NCBI GenBank assembly: GCA_027618835.1
Contig: JAQCHZ010000012.1
Coordinates: 16,227 to 80,226 of the forward strand
Reading direction: 5' to 3'
DNA length: 64,000 nt
DNA from: Chloroflexota bacterium
GTDB lineage: Bacteria; Chloroflexota; Dehalococcoidia; Lucifugimonadales; Lucifugimonadaceae
Shown in pieces: positions 27,093-34,774 of the stretch; within the stretch, counting starts at the first letter, position 1, and the number at the start of each line of letters is the position of its first letter. The notes beneath the pieces were generated by a model. That model saw only the letters and a program-made list of their open reading frames with translations. It did no database searches and was not told the origin of the DNA. The position numbers and the translations under genes were made by a program.

Positions 27093-28211
27093 ATGCCTCA
27101 GGGCCTAACTACCGTTTTCACAGAACCGGGCAAGCCGTTCGAGCTCGAAACTCTGCCCACACCCGAAATCGAAACGGGTGGAATCCTAATCAAGAACACC
27201 GACGCAGTCGTTTGTGGCTCTGATCTACACGTATGGCGTGGTGATGGAGATGGCCCGCCACTCTCGAAGCGTCGTATTCTTGGTCACGAGTTCACTGGAG
27301 TCGTTCATTCACTTGGCAATGGGATCAACACTGATTCATTGCGCAGGCCTTTGAAAGAGGGCGACCGGGTCGCATTCCCGTTCTTCTTCCCATGCAATCG
27401 CTGCTACCACTGCATTCGTGGCGAACATCACGCTTGCACGTTCCGCTCAAGGCGAAACATGGTCGGTCTCGACGACTACGCATACTGTGACGGCGGAATG
27501 GCTGAGTACTTCTACCTCCAGCCAGGCCACTACGCTTATAAGGTTCCAGACGAGCTTCCTAGCCAAGCCGTTCCGGCAGTCAACTGTGCGTTAGCTCAGG
27601 TGCTATTTGGACTCGAACGAGTCGGAGTTGCATTTGGCGACACCGTTGTTGTTCAGGGTGCTGGTGGATTAGGTATTTATGCGTCTGCCGTAGCCGCAGA
27701 GCGAGGCGCAAGCCAGATCATCGTTATCGACGGTCAACAGAGCCGTCTCGACCGCGCAATGAAGTGTGGTGCCACATCGACGATATCGATGAACGAGTAC
27801 CCAACTCCTGAATCACGTGTAGAACGTGTTCGTGAGCTAACTCGCGGTATTGGTGCCGACGTTGTTGTTGAAGTTGTTGGTGTTGCCGCAGCTACTTACG
27901 AAGGTCTCGACATGGTACGAATCAACGGTTCATACCTAGATATCGGAAACATCGGTGGCGGCAGCCTAACTATTCCAGCCGGAAAAGTCATCGGCAACCA
28001 GACTAAATGGGTCGGTACGGTTCACTACAACCCGTGGGTGATCGAAGCTGCGCTGCAGTTCCTCGTCAAGACCAAAGATAAGTACCAGCTGATGGACGTT
28101 GTTTCGGATACGTTTGCTCTCGATCAAGTGAACGAGGCGTTCGAGTTCGCAGAATGGCAAGGCAAGGACGCTGGGACGCAAGCTCAACGAGTTGCGCTCC
28201 ACATGGACTAG
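27093..28211 (+). CDS. Zinc-binding alcohol dehydrogenase (MDR family)
   Basis: 372-residue medium-chain dehydrogenase. The catalytic zinc ligands are VVCGSDLHVW (Cys) and GHEFTG (His/Glu). The structural zinc cysteines are in CNRCYHCIRGEHHAC (four Cys). The Rossmann loop GAGGLGIYA and an acidic residue after beta 2 (VIDGQ) suggest NAD use. A GGAG ribosome-binding site precedes the ATG. It is followed by a strong bidirectional terminator at 28236. Substrate unknown; the setting suggests a sugar or hydroxy-acid pathway. Confidence 0.9.
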   Translation: MPQGLTTVFTEPGKPFELETLPTPEIETGGILIKNTDAVVCGSDLHVWRGDGDGPPLSKRRILGHEFTGVVHSLGNGINTDSLRRPLKEGDRVAFPFFFPCNRCYHCIRGEHHACTFRSRRNMVGLDDYAYCDGGMAEYFYLQPGHYAYKVPDELPSQAVPAVNCALAQVLFGLERVGVAFGDTVVVQGAGGLGIYASAVAAERGASQIIVIDGQQSRLDRAMKCGATSTISMNEYPTPESRVERVRELTRGIGADVVVEVVGVAAATYEGLDMVRINGSYLDIGNIGGGSLTIPAGKVIGNQTKWVGTVHYNPWVIEAALQFLVKTKDKYQLMDVVSDTFALDQVNEAFEFAEWQGKDAGTQAQRVALHMD

Positions 28212-28235
28212 CCAAAGCGATCGAATCGATTAACG

Positions 28236-28267
28236 AAAAAACGGCGGGAGTATTCCCGCCGTTTTTT
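28236..28267. terminator. Strong bidirectional rho-independent terminator
   Basis: A 14-base perfect stem (arms ending ACGGCGGGA and TCCCGCCGT) with a four-base loop GTAT is flanked by six A before and six T after. It therefore terminates the alcohol dehydrogenase transcript and, from the other side, the aldolase gene at 28376. Confidence 0.93.
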
Positions 28268-28375
28268 CAATCTCAGATAACTTCACCTACCAGCAACTTC
28301 TCGGAGTTCTCGACCGCAGCAAAGCGAAGTGGAGAGACCTTCGGTGGAGTTGGGATGAGGGGGCCCCGAAAGCAA

Positions 28376-29152
28376 CTACGCTTTGTAGGTCTCCCTAAGT
28401 TCGGCGTAGATTTCCTTGGTTTGTATAGTTCCGAGAGCAAGTGTGCTTGAAACGTTCATCATCTGGTAGCCCTCGCCGATCCATCGTCGGCAATCATCAA
28501 CGTCACCGAAAGTTGTGGCGAGGTACTTACCTGTACCTTTTATCCGCCGTGCGACATCCGACATGATGTTCTCAACCTTCGAGTTGTGAATATCTCCGTT
28601 TACTCCAAGTGAAGCTGAAAGATCAGTGGGACCAACGAGAAGAACTTCGTATCCAGGAATAGCAAGAATTTCATCAAGATTCTCGTACGCCTCGACGCTT
28701 TCCATCTGGAGCATCAAGATCGTTTCATCGTTGGCATTGTCGATGATGTCTTGATCTGAAAGTCCAAGATAGCCAGCGAAATACGGTGCAATTCCTCTCA
28801 TGCCAAGAGGTGGATATTTCGCCCAACGAACTGCGTTCTTAGCGTCTTCTGGCGTATCGATCTGTGGGACCATCACGCCAACTGCTCCTACGTCATAAGC
28901 CTTCTTGATGTCTCCTGGATTATTCCAAGGAATACGGATCACTGGCGCACTACCGTTCTGGCGCCCCTGCACACAAATGGTTCCCACTGATTCGGTGCCT
29001 ACAGGTTGATGTTCCTGATCGATCCACACCCAGTCGGCACCAGTCTGATAAATAGACTGGGCAACGAACGGCTCACGCGTAAACATTCCGGTTCCGAGAA
29101 CAGGATTTCCGGTTGCCAACTTCTGTCGAACATCACTTGGGTACATCGTCAA
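28376..29152 (-). CDS. HpcH/HpaI-family class II aldolase
   Basis: 258 residues, the normal family length. Motifs: WIDQEHQPVG (base His), a metal-binding Glu in LMLQMESVEAYENLDEI and a metal-binding Asp in VGPTDLSASLG, and the phosphate/carboxylate-binding loop VIRIPWNN. This is closer to 2-keto-3-deoxy-L-rhamnonate or 4-hydroxy-2-ketoheptanedioate aldolases than its longer cousin at 24838. The start may be the first Met or the third (MYPSDV). It is convergent with the alcohol dehydrogenase gene. A hairpin at 29223-29257 lies upstream. Confidence 0.9.
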   Translation of the reverse strand: MTMYPSDVRQKLATGNPVLGTGMFTREPFVAQSIYQTGADWVWIDQEHQPVGTESVGTICVQGRQNGSAPVIRIPWNNPGDIKKAYDVGAVGVMVPQIDTPEDAKNAVRWAKYPPLGMRGIAPYFAGYLGLSDQDIIDNANDETILMLQMESVEAYENLDEILAIPGYEVLLVGPTDLSASLGVNGDIHNSKVENIMSDVARRIKGTGKYLATTFGDVDDCRRWIGEGYQMMNVSSTLALGTIQTKEIYAELRETYKA

Positions 29153-29858
29153 TTACACCTAGAAAACTAATAAGCAATAGTGGGTAGCCGGCGCATCTTA
29201 CGCCATTGTTAAGAGCTGTGCTCGAGCTATCCGAATGCATTGCATCTGGATAGCTCGTTCAACTTCGTAATACGACTATCGCTTACAGACAGGTGAATCT
29301 CGGAATTCTTGTGCGGAATATGTGCGCCCCAAACAACAACAAACGTCAACTAGCCACCGAGTACTACCGGGGGCACCCACAACACCACAGCCAACAACAT
29401 AACCGCCAATACAACACCCGCAGCAACCCAGCCACCATTACCTAGGTGCCAGCTTGCAGTTTGGGCGCACGCTGCGTTGATGTGAGTGCGCGTAGAGAGG
29501 CGCCTTGGCCGCTGTTGGGTGCTGCTGCGTCGCCCTCTGAATCAAACACAAGCTGCTCCAATGGCAGGCTTGGTGCAGCTTGGAGCGTCAACCACCAAGT
29601 AATTAATCGGAGGGAGAGCCGATGGTATTAACAAGATTATCCGACAATGTAGGTTCGACCGGAAAACACCAACGACCGCTGCGGGAAAACCGAATCTTTG
29701 AGACCTGTGCGGCCCAGTGGTACCCGCGCACGCACTCTGGGCTTGCTGGCTGGGGGCGGGTGAGGCGTGCGTTTTGAAGACGCTTGTGTCCCGTTTGTGA
29801 CCAATACGCGAAAAGGCACCCCTTGAGAAGTGCCCATCCGATCAGTTCAAGTTGAGAT
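29153..29858. other. Gene-free, locally GC-richer stretch before tRNA-Arg
   Basis: About 700 bases with no gene I can support. It holds a 10-base stem hairpin (29223-29257), a minus-strand hydrophobic open frame without a start codon (stop at 29350-29352) and a sequence that is an artefactual extension of tRNA-Arg in one frame. It does not contain tmRNA, RNase P RNA or SRP RNA features that I can recognise. It might be a remnant of an integrated element next to the tRNA. Confidence 0.4.
29223..29257. promoter_or_regulatory. Inverted repeat upstream of the aldolase gene
   Basis: CGAGCTATCC (29223-29232) and GGATAGCTCG (29248-29257) form a perfect 10-base stem around a 15-base spacer. It lies 71-105 bases upstream of the aldolase start at 29152. 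There is no T tract on either side, so a regulator-binding site or leader hairpin is more likely than a terminator. Confidence 0.4.
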
Positions 29859-29934
29859 TGGTACGCCCGGAGGGATTTGAACCCCCGGCCCTCTGGTTCG
29901 AAGCCAGATGCTCTATCCACTGAGCTACGGGCGC
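29859..29934 (-). tRNA. tRNA-Arg(UCG)
   Basis: Cloverleaf on the minus strand: acceptor GCGCCCG pairs with CGGGCGU (G1-U72 wobble), D-arm AGCTCAGTGGATAGAGC, anticodon loop CUUCGAA giving UCG, and T-loop UUCAAAU. CCA is encoded (29859-29861). The anticodon stem UCUGG/CCAGA is perfect. Confidence 0.97.
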
Positions 29935-30067
29935 ACTGAACGGGTTCGATTTATCGTTCCCATAATGAGTTCAATCCTATCGAATTCAGGCGTTGGTTGT
30001 ACGCCAAAATCTCAAGAAACAGACCGACTCTGTTTGGTTCAAGAACCCAGTCATTTGAACTGCAAAT

Positions 30068-30143
30068 TGGGGTGAGCGGAGGGAATTGAACCCTCGTCTC
30101 CAGGGCCACAACCTAGCGTGATAACCTCTTCACTACGCCCACC
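30068..30143 (-). tRNA. tRNA-His(GUG)
   Basis: Minus-strand cloverleaf with acceptor GUGGGCG/CGCUCAC, the tRNA-His-specific extra G at -1 opposite C73, anticodon loop UUGUGGC (GUG), T-loop UUCAAUU and encoded CCA at 30068-30070. Lies 133 bases upstream of tRNA-Arg on the same strand. Confidence 0.96.
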
Positions 30144-30154
30144 ACAGACCTTAA

Positions 30155-30183
30155 ACGCTAGCATCGGTACAACAGGCGGTCAA
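30155..30183 (-). promoter_or_regulatory. Predicted promoter of tRNA-His
   Basis: Minus-strand TTGACC (30183-30178) and TAGCGT (30160-30155) are spaced by exactly 17 bases, with the tRNA 5' end 11 bases further. The -35 is strong; the -10 is weak. Confidence 0.45.
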
Positions 30184-30304
30184 TTTAAATTCGTTTGAAT
30201 TTCAACCTCGATTTCCGATCTAGTGAGATGCTCGCTTCCGAGCCTCACACTGTTTTATTTTTAGCGTTGTTATTTGGTTAATTCACTCATACATACGTGT
30301 TGTT

Positions 30305-31837
30305 TTACTTCCCAAGTTTCATAGCGAGTTCAATCAATGAACGAGTCGGAACACCTGTTGCTCCCGCGGTCATCCAACCTCTTGTGCTGTCCAGCATGGA
30401 CGTTGCGGCAACGTCGATATGTACCCATGGAGTATCACCAGCGAAATCAGCTATGAAATGAGCAGCTGTGGTCGATCCACCACCCCGTCCTCCTGTGTTC
30501 TTCAAATCCGCTATCTCCGAGGCATTTTGACGTTTAGTGACTGAATCGAGAGGCAATCGCCACATCGATTCACCAACTGTCTCACTAGTTTCCAGCACTG
30601 CGTTCACTAGTTCATCGTCGTTGCCGAACACCGGGCTAACGCCGTCTCCCAGCGCTACTCTAGCCGCGCCAGTCAAAGTCGCAACATCGACAATCCGAAC
30701 GGCGTCTTTAGATTTTGCGTATCCGATGGCATCGGCTAAAGTCAGTCGACCTTCAGCATCCGTGTTGTCGATTTCGATCGTCATGCCGTTCATAGCCGTA
30801 ACAACGTCACCTGGTCGCTGAGCTGAACCTCCGGGCATGTTGTCGGTAGCAGCGCAAACCACGTGCACGTTCAATTGAGGTTTTAGTCGAGAGATAGCTT
30901 GAATCGCGGCGATAACTGATGCGCCACCTCCCATGTCACCCTTCATTTTTCCCATGCCAGCACTGGGCTTCAGCGAAATTCCGCCACTGTCAAAGGTAAT
31001 TCCTTTGCCGATCAGCCACAGGTTATTTTCGGCGTTTGCCTTATCACCTTCATAAGTAAGATGGATGAACTTGAGCGGACGTGGTCCGCCTTGTGAAACG
31101 CCTACAAAGGCCCCCATTCCGAGCGCAGTTACATCTGCTTCTTCAAGAACAGTGCATTCGAGGCCGTTTTCTGCTGCGACACGAACTGCAGTTTCCGCAA
31201 GATCTGCCGGAGATAGCTTGTTGGCAGGTTCGTTTACAAGGTCTCGCGCAAGAATTTCGGCTTCCGAGTAGACGATCCCTCTACCCACCCCATGCTGGAT
31301 CGACGAAATTTTTTCGGATTCAGATTCAACAATGGTTAACTGCGCAACATCAGGCTTTCGATTTATGTCGGTGGTGCGGTATTTGAGAAATCGGTATGCC
31401 CCGAGCAGTGTGCCCTCTACAACAGCCTGCGCACAAAACGAAGCGTCAAGCGTTCCTATTCCCGCTCCGTGAACGATCGTCGCCGCGTTTTTTACGCCTA
31501 CCGCCCTGAGTTTTCGTATTACACCAGCTGAAATTTTCCGAACGCTATCGACGTTGAAATTCTCGCTCGAACCGAGCCCAGCGACCAGCACTCGAGAAGG
31601 CTTGAAGTTTGGATAGGCGGAATTTGGCGTGTGTATTAGCACTAATTCACCTTCCAATCCACAAATTTCACTGTCTGATATCAGCTCAGATATCAGCCCA
31701 TCTAGAGCAGAGTCGACTGCCCCAGCGGCTCCGCTTGGAGCAGTCACGCCCTCAAATAGGTTTACAACCAGAACATCGGCTTTTATCTCGGTGACGTCGC
31801 TTTGAACGACTGTGATTTCCAACAGATCCATCTCCAA
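30305..31837 (-). CDS. pepA: Leucyl aminopeptidase, M17 family
   Basis: 510 residues. The two-metal M17 core is intact: GKGITFDSGG with the metal-binding Lys/Asp, and the family signature NTDAEGRLTLADA, plus MKGDMGGGA. The N-terminal ~170 residues are the divergent regulatory domain. PepA removes N-terminal residues from peptides in the cytoplasm and in some bacteria also binds DNA. The frame begins with TTG at 31837; an ATG two codons later (31831) is a plausible alternative. It stands alone, with a 520-base gene-free region upstream. Confidence 0.95.
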   Translation of the reverse strand: MEMDLLEITVVQSDVTEIKADVLVVNLFEGVTAPSGAAGAVDSALDGLISELISDSEICGLEGELVLIHTPNSAYPNFKPSRVLVAGLGSSENFNVDSVRKISAGVIRKLRAVGVKNAATIVHGAGIGTLDASFCAQAVVEGTLLGAYRFLKYRTTDINRKPDVAQLTIVESESEKISSIQHGVGRGIVYSEAEILARDLVNEPANKLSPADLAETAVRVAAENGLECTVLEEADVTALGMGAFVGVSQGGPRPLKFIHLTYEGDKANAENNLWLIGKGITFDSGGISLKPSAGMGKMKGDMGGGASVIAAIQAISRLKPQLNVHVVCAATDNMPGGSAQRPGDVVTAMNGMTIEIDNTDAEGRLTLADAIGYAKSKDAVRIVDVATLTGAARVALGDGVSPVFGNDDELVNAVLETSETVGESMWRLPLDSVTKRQNASEIADLKNTGGRGGGSTTAAHFIADFAGDTPWVHIDVAATSMLDSTRGWMTAGATGVPTRSLIELAMKLGK

Positions 31838-32258
31838 ATTTTTCTTTATCTAGCGCCAGCCGCGTCTACATCAACAAATCGGAACATCTGTTTCCGCAAG
31901 CGACAGCACGCATTCTCGAATATCGGCGCTAATCCGTAAACAACGATTTTGGTTTGATTCAGACGACGACACGTCATGTGTTGCGACTGCGCGGGAATTG
32001 TATTTGACCCGTGCCCGGGACGGCGACTTTGCATCCAATCCGCGCGTAATTACGCGTAAGTGCCCACACTCATTTGAACTCGTGTTTAATACCTAGTTTT
32101 GAACTTGTTCGAAACAATAATTAGATAATAAACAAAAAATGAGTACGGACGTACCTTGTATGAAATACCCAAAAACCAATACGGTTCCGTGTGTTGAACA
32201 GCTCGATGGCCTACACCGCTCTCGAAGCTGCAGGGATTCCATTAATTCCAATTACATA

Positions 32259-32288
32259 GCCGTTGGCCCGGGCAACCGGGCCAACGGC
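32259..32288 (+). promoter_or_regulatory. GC-rich hairpin with GCAA tetraloop in leader
   Basis: Perfect 13-base stem GCCGTTGGCCCGG with a GCAA loop (GNRA class) and no T tract after it. It lies about 70 bases before the MBL-fold start codon. Either a leader structure or a terminator-like element lacking a U tract. Confidence 0.5.
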
Positions 32289-32330
32289 GCCAAAACGCAA
32301 TGAGTGTCCGCTCTTGCATAGATTTGAAAT

Positions 32331-32353
32331 AAGACCAGGTGTGGTCTTGGAGG
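32331..32353 (+). promoter_or_regulatory. Hairpin touching the ribosome-binding site
   Basis: AAGACCA-GGTG-TGGTCTT (32331-32348) is a perfect 7-base stem ending directly before the strong GGAGG at 32349-32353, which sits at good spacing from ATG 32361. The stem leaves the site exposed but would place it at the helix end. Confidence 0.5.
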
Positions 32354-32360
32354 CGTCAGA

Positions 32361-33209
32361 ATGACTACCAATAGCAACAGTGTTGCGGTAAAGCTTGTGA
32401 GTGATGGAACGTTCTTGTTGGACGGTGGTCCAATGTTTGGCCCAGTTCCGAAGATTCTCTGGGAACAGGATGCAAAGCCTGACCGCAAGAACCGAGTACG
32501 CCTCGGTCTCAACTCTCTCTTGATCAAGACTCCTAACGCGAACATTCTCGTCGATGCCGGAATTGGCAACAAAGAGCCTGAAATTACTCGAGAAATCTAC
32601 GGCCATTCATCATCAAAATTGCTCCGAAACCTGCGTCACCAAGGCGTAAGTGCACGAGACATTGACTTCGTGATCCTCACCCACCTAGCGTTCTCCCACA
32701 GTGGTGGCGCTACTCGTTTGGACAGTGAAGGCACGATCATCCCTACATTCCCAAAAGCGAAGTACCTAGTACAGCGCAGCGCATGGGAAGAAGCTTTCGC
32801 ACCTAACGAACGATCAGTTCCTGTTTATGGAACTGGAGTTGAGCACCTCAAGACCCTTGATGCCAAGGGAATGATCGTACTTCTCGATGGAGACACCGAA
32901 GTAGTACCCGGAGTGCACACAATCGTTACCGACGGATACTCAGCAGGACACCAGGTTGTACTGGTGAACACAGGTAGTGAACGAATCATCTACCTTGCCA
33001 ACCTGATTCCAACTCCGAACCACATTCCCCTGCCCTACATCACAGCATTTGATCGATACCCAGACCAGTCGCTTGCGATGAAGAAGGAACTTCTCGATCG
33101 ATGCGAGAAGGAAGGCTGGCTCATGGTCTTCGCACACGGTTACCACGAGACTGCTGGTTACCTTGAACGCCGACATGGAAACATTGAACTACGTCCAGTC
33201 GACTTCTAA
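32361..33209 (+). CDS. Metallo-beta-lactamase-fold protein with eroded metal site
   Basis: 282 residues. The fold is clear from VRLGLNSLLIKTPNANILVDAGIGN and the overall layout, which resembles AHL-lactonase-like hydrolases such as AiiA and YtnP. The metal motif HxHxDH, however, reads HLAFSH (His108, Ala110, Ser112, His113). The later His of PGHxxGHQ is kept (His197), the bridging Asp position is Asn (LANLIPT, Asn214), and only the HGYH region near 259-262 is comparable to the last ligand. Two ligands and the bridge are lost, so the usual dimetal chemistry is unlikely. Strong GGAGG start. Function unknown. Confidence 0.85.
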   Translation: MTTNSNSVAVKLVSDGTFLLDGGPMFGPVPKILWEQDAKPDRKNRVRLGLNSLLIKTPNANILVDAGIGNKEPEITREIYGHSSSKLLRNLRHQGVSARDIDFVILTHLAFSHSGGATRLDSEGTIIPTFPKAKYLVQRSAWEEAFAPNERSVPVYGTGVEHLKTLDAKGMIVLLDGDTEVVPGVHTIVTDGYSAGHQVVLVNTGSERIIYLANLIPTPNHIPLPYITAFDRYPDQSLAMKKELLDRCEKEGWLMVFAHGYHETAGYLERRHGNIELRPVDF

Positions 33210-33219
33210 CCTTCTTGCC

Positions 33220-33289
33220 CGCAATTCTCGTTAAATGAAAGAGCCGTCCCTTCCCCCAGGGGTGGCTCTTTCGTTTAACGAGAATTGCG
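33220..33289. terminator. 70-base near-palindromic hairpin after the MBL-fold gene
   Basis: Two 31-base arms (33220-33250 and 33259-33289) pair with only about three differences around a short loop. The inner part has the shape of a terminator (GAAAGAGCC with GGCTCTTTCGTTT). The outer arms continue for another ~17 bases, unusual for a plain terminator. It lies 10 bases after the MBL-fold stop and before fabF on the same strand. Confidence 0.6.
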
Positions 33290-33392
33290 AACGATCCCTC
33301 GATCGGCCGACGGGGAGATCGGGTCACTTCCCAACAGAAGCGGAATACGTTCCCCAAAACCCACGATTGAGCACTAAGATTGCGTCCTCCGT

Positions 33393-33401
33393 TGTTATAC
33401 T
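33393..33401 (+). promoter_or_regulatory. Extended -10 promoter upstream of fabF
   Basis: TGTTATACT combines the TGn extension with TATACT. It lies ~104 bases before the fabF start, leaving a leader of about 97 bases. No good -35 at 17 bases was found, as expected for an extended -10 promoter. Confidence 0.4.
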
Positions 33402-33504
33402 CGCTCGGTCGTAATTTATGAAGTTGACGGTTCGAGAACTCGGACTGTTGAATCGGTGCACTACAAAAAGAATCACTCTGAAGTAGATGCCTAGAGGTCA
33501 CTAA

Positions 33505-34746
33505 ATGACAGATCGCGTCGTTGTCACAGGAATCGGACTTGTCACCCCAGTAGGTTTAGATCGCAAAACCACATGGGACAGCCTTCTCGAAGGCAAATCT
33601 GGAATCGACTATATTTCACTGTTCGATGCCGAAGGCTTTGAGAGCCGAATAGCCGCGGAAGTCAATGACTTCGATGCTGCTCCCATTCTCGGCCTGAAAG
33701 AAGCACGGCGACTCGATCGATTCGCCCAGTTCGCCTGTGTTGCAGCTCTCGAAGCTCTTGAAGATGCTGGACTCGATATGGCAACTGAAGATCCTGACCG
33801 GTTCGGCGTGCTAATAGGAAGCGGCGTTGGCGGAATCATGACGATTACCGAACAACACAAGATTCTTCTCAACAAGGGACCGAAGCGGGTAAGCCCGTTC
33901 CTCGTGCCGATGATGTTGGGCGATATGGCTTCTGGTCAGGTTTCGATGATGATCGGAGCCAAAGGCCCGAACTTCTCGACAGTATCTGCATGTGCAACTG
34001 GAACAGACTCGATTGGTGAAGCTCTTGAGATGATCCGCAGAGGCCGGGCGGATGTCGTAATCGCAGGTGGGACCGAGGCTGCCATCTGTGAGATTGGGGT
34101 CGCTGGCTTCAACTCATGTATGGCACTCTCGACTCGCAACGATGACCCGCAGGCGGCTTCACGACCATTCGATTCAGGTCGAGACGGATTTGTTCTTGGC
34201 GAAGGCGCCGGGCTTGTAGTGCTGGAGTCGCTCGAACACGCCGAGAAGCGTGGAGCGAACGTACTTGCTGAACTTGCCGGCTATGGAGCATCAAGTGACG
34301 CACATCACGTCACACAGCCGCATCCTGAAGGTGAAGGCGCAGCACGAGCGATGAAATGGGCAATCGAAGATGCCAAGCTCGTCCCCGAAAATGTCGACTA
34401 CATCAACGCTCACGGCACCTCGACACCTCTCAACGACAAGTTCGAGACTATCGCTATGAAGCGAATGTACGGCGATCACGCCTACAACCTGAAAATCAGC
34501 TCTACGAAATCCATGACAGGTCACCTGCTCGGTGCTGCCGGTGGAATAGAAGCGGCATTCTCAGTACTCGCCATCAAGGAAGGCATAATTCCGCCGACCA
34601 TCAACCTTGACGACTGTGATCCAGATTGTGACTTGGACTACGTGCCAAATAAGGCGATCAAACAGAAGGTCGATGTTGCGATGTCGAACTCTTTGGGCTT
34701 CGGCGGTCATAACGCGAGCCTCGTTTTCAAAAGCTTTCAACAATAA
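33505..34746 (+). CDS. fabF: Beta-ketoacyl-ACP synthase II
   Basis: 413 residues, the full length of FabF. Catalytic Cys163 (SACATGTDSIG), His303 (NAHGTSTPLND) and His340 (KSMTGHLLGAAGG) fall at the same positions as in the Escherichia coli enzyme. It elongates acyl-ACP with malonyl-ACP in the cytoplasm. No other fatty acid synthesis gene is nearby; recJ follows 28 bases downstream. The upstream palindrome at 33220 separates it from the MBL-fold gene. Confidence 0.96.
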   Translation: MTDRVVVTGIGLVTPVGLDRKTTWDSLLEGKSGIDYISLFDAEGFESRIAAEVNDFDAAPILGLKEARRLDRFAQFACVAALEALEDAGLDMATEDPDRFGVLIGSGVGGIMTITEQHKILLNKGPKRVSPFLVPMMLGDMASGQVSMMIGAKGPNFSTVSACATGTDSIGEALEMIRRGRADVVIAGGTEAAICEIGVAGFNSCMALSTRNDDPQAASRPFDSGRDGFVLGEGAGLVVLESLEHAEKRGANVLAELAGYGASSDAHHVTQPHPEGEGAARAMKWAIEDAKLVPENVDYINAHGTSTPLNDKFETIAMKRMYGDHAYNLKISSTKSMTGHLLGAAGGIEAAFSVLAIKEGIIPPTINLDDCDPDCDLDYVPNKAIKQKVDVAMSNSLGFGGHNASLVFKSFQQ

Positions 34747-34774
34747 TTTCACTTAGCAGATCGAGGTATTCCAA

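Larger units (their letters stand above)
31838..32360. other. Intergenic region with structured leader of the MBL-fold gene
   Basis: Divergent region between pepA and the MBL-fold gene. No gene supported. The part nearest 32361 contains two stable hairpins (32259-32288 and 32331-32348) on the sense strand of the MBL-fold gene. The rest is AT-rich with no clear repeat. Confidence 0.5.

Noticed and set aside
29603..29920. 105-residue minus-strand open frame beginning inside tRNA-Arg
   Set aside because: The first residues are the translation of the tRNA itself, a well-known artefact, and the rest has no coding pattern.
30223..30248. Hairpin GTGAG-GCTCG between pepA and tRNA-His as the pepA terminator
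   Set aside because: The T-rich tract lies on the plus-strand side only, opposite to the direction of pepA transcription, so it cannot be assigned with confidence.
29153..30304. Possible tmRNA, RNase P RNA or SRP RNA near the tRNAs
   Set aside because: None of the conserved sequence cores of these RNAs was found on either strand.
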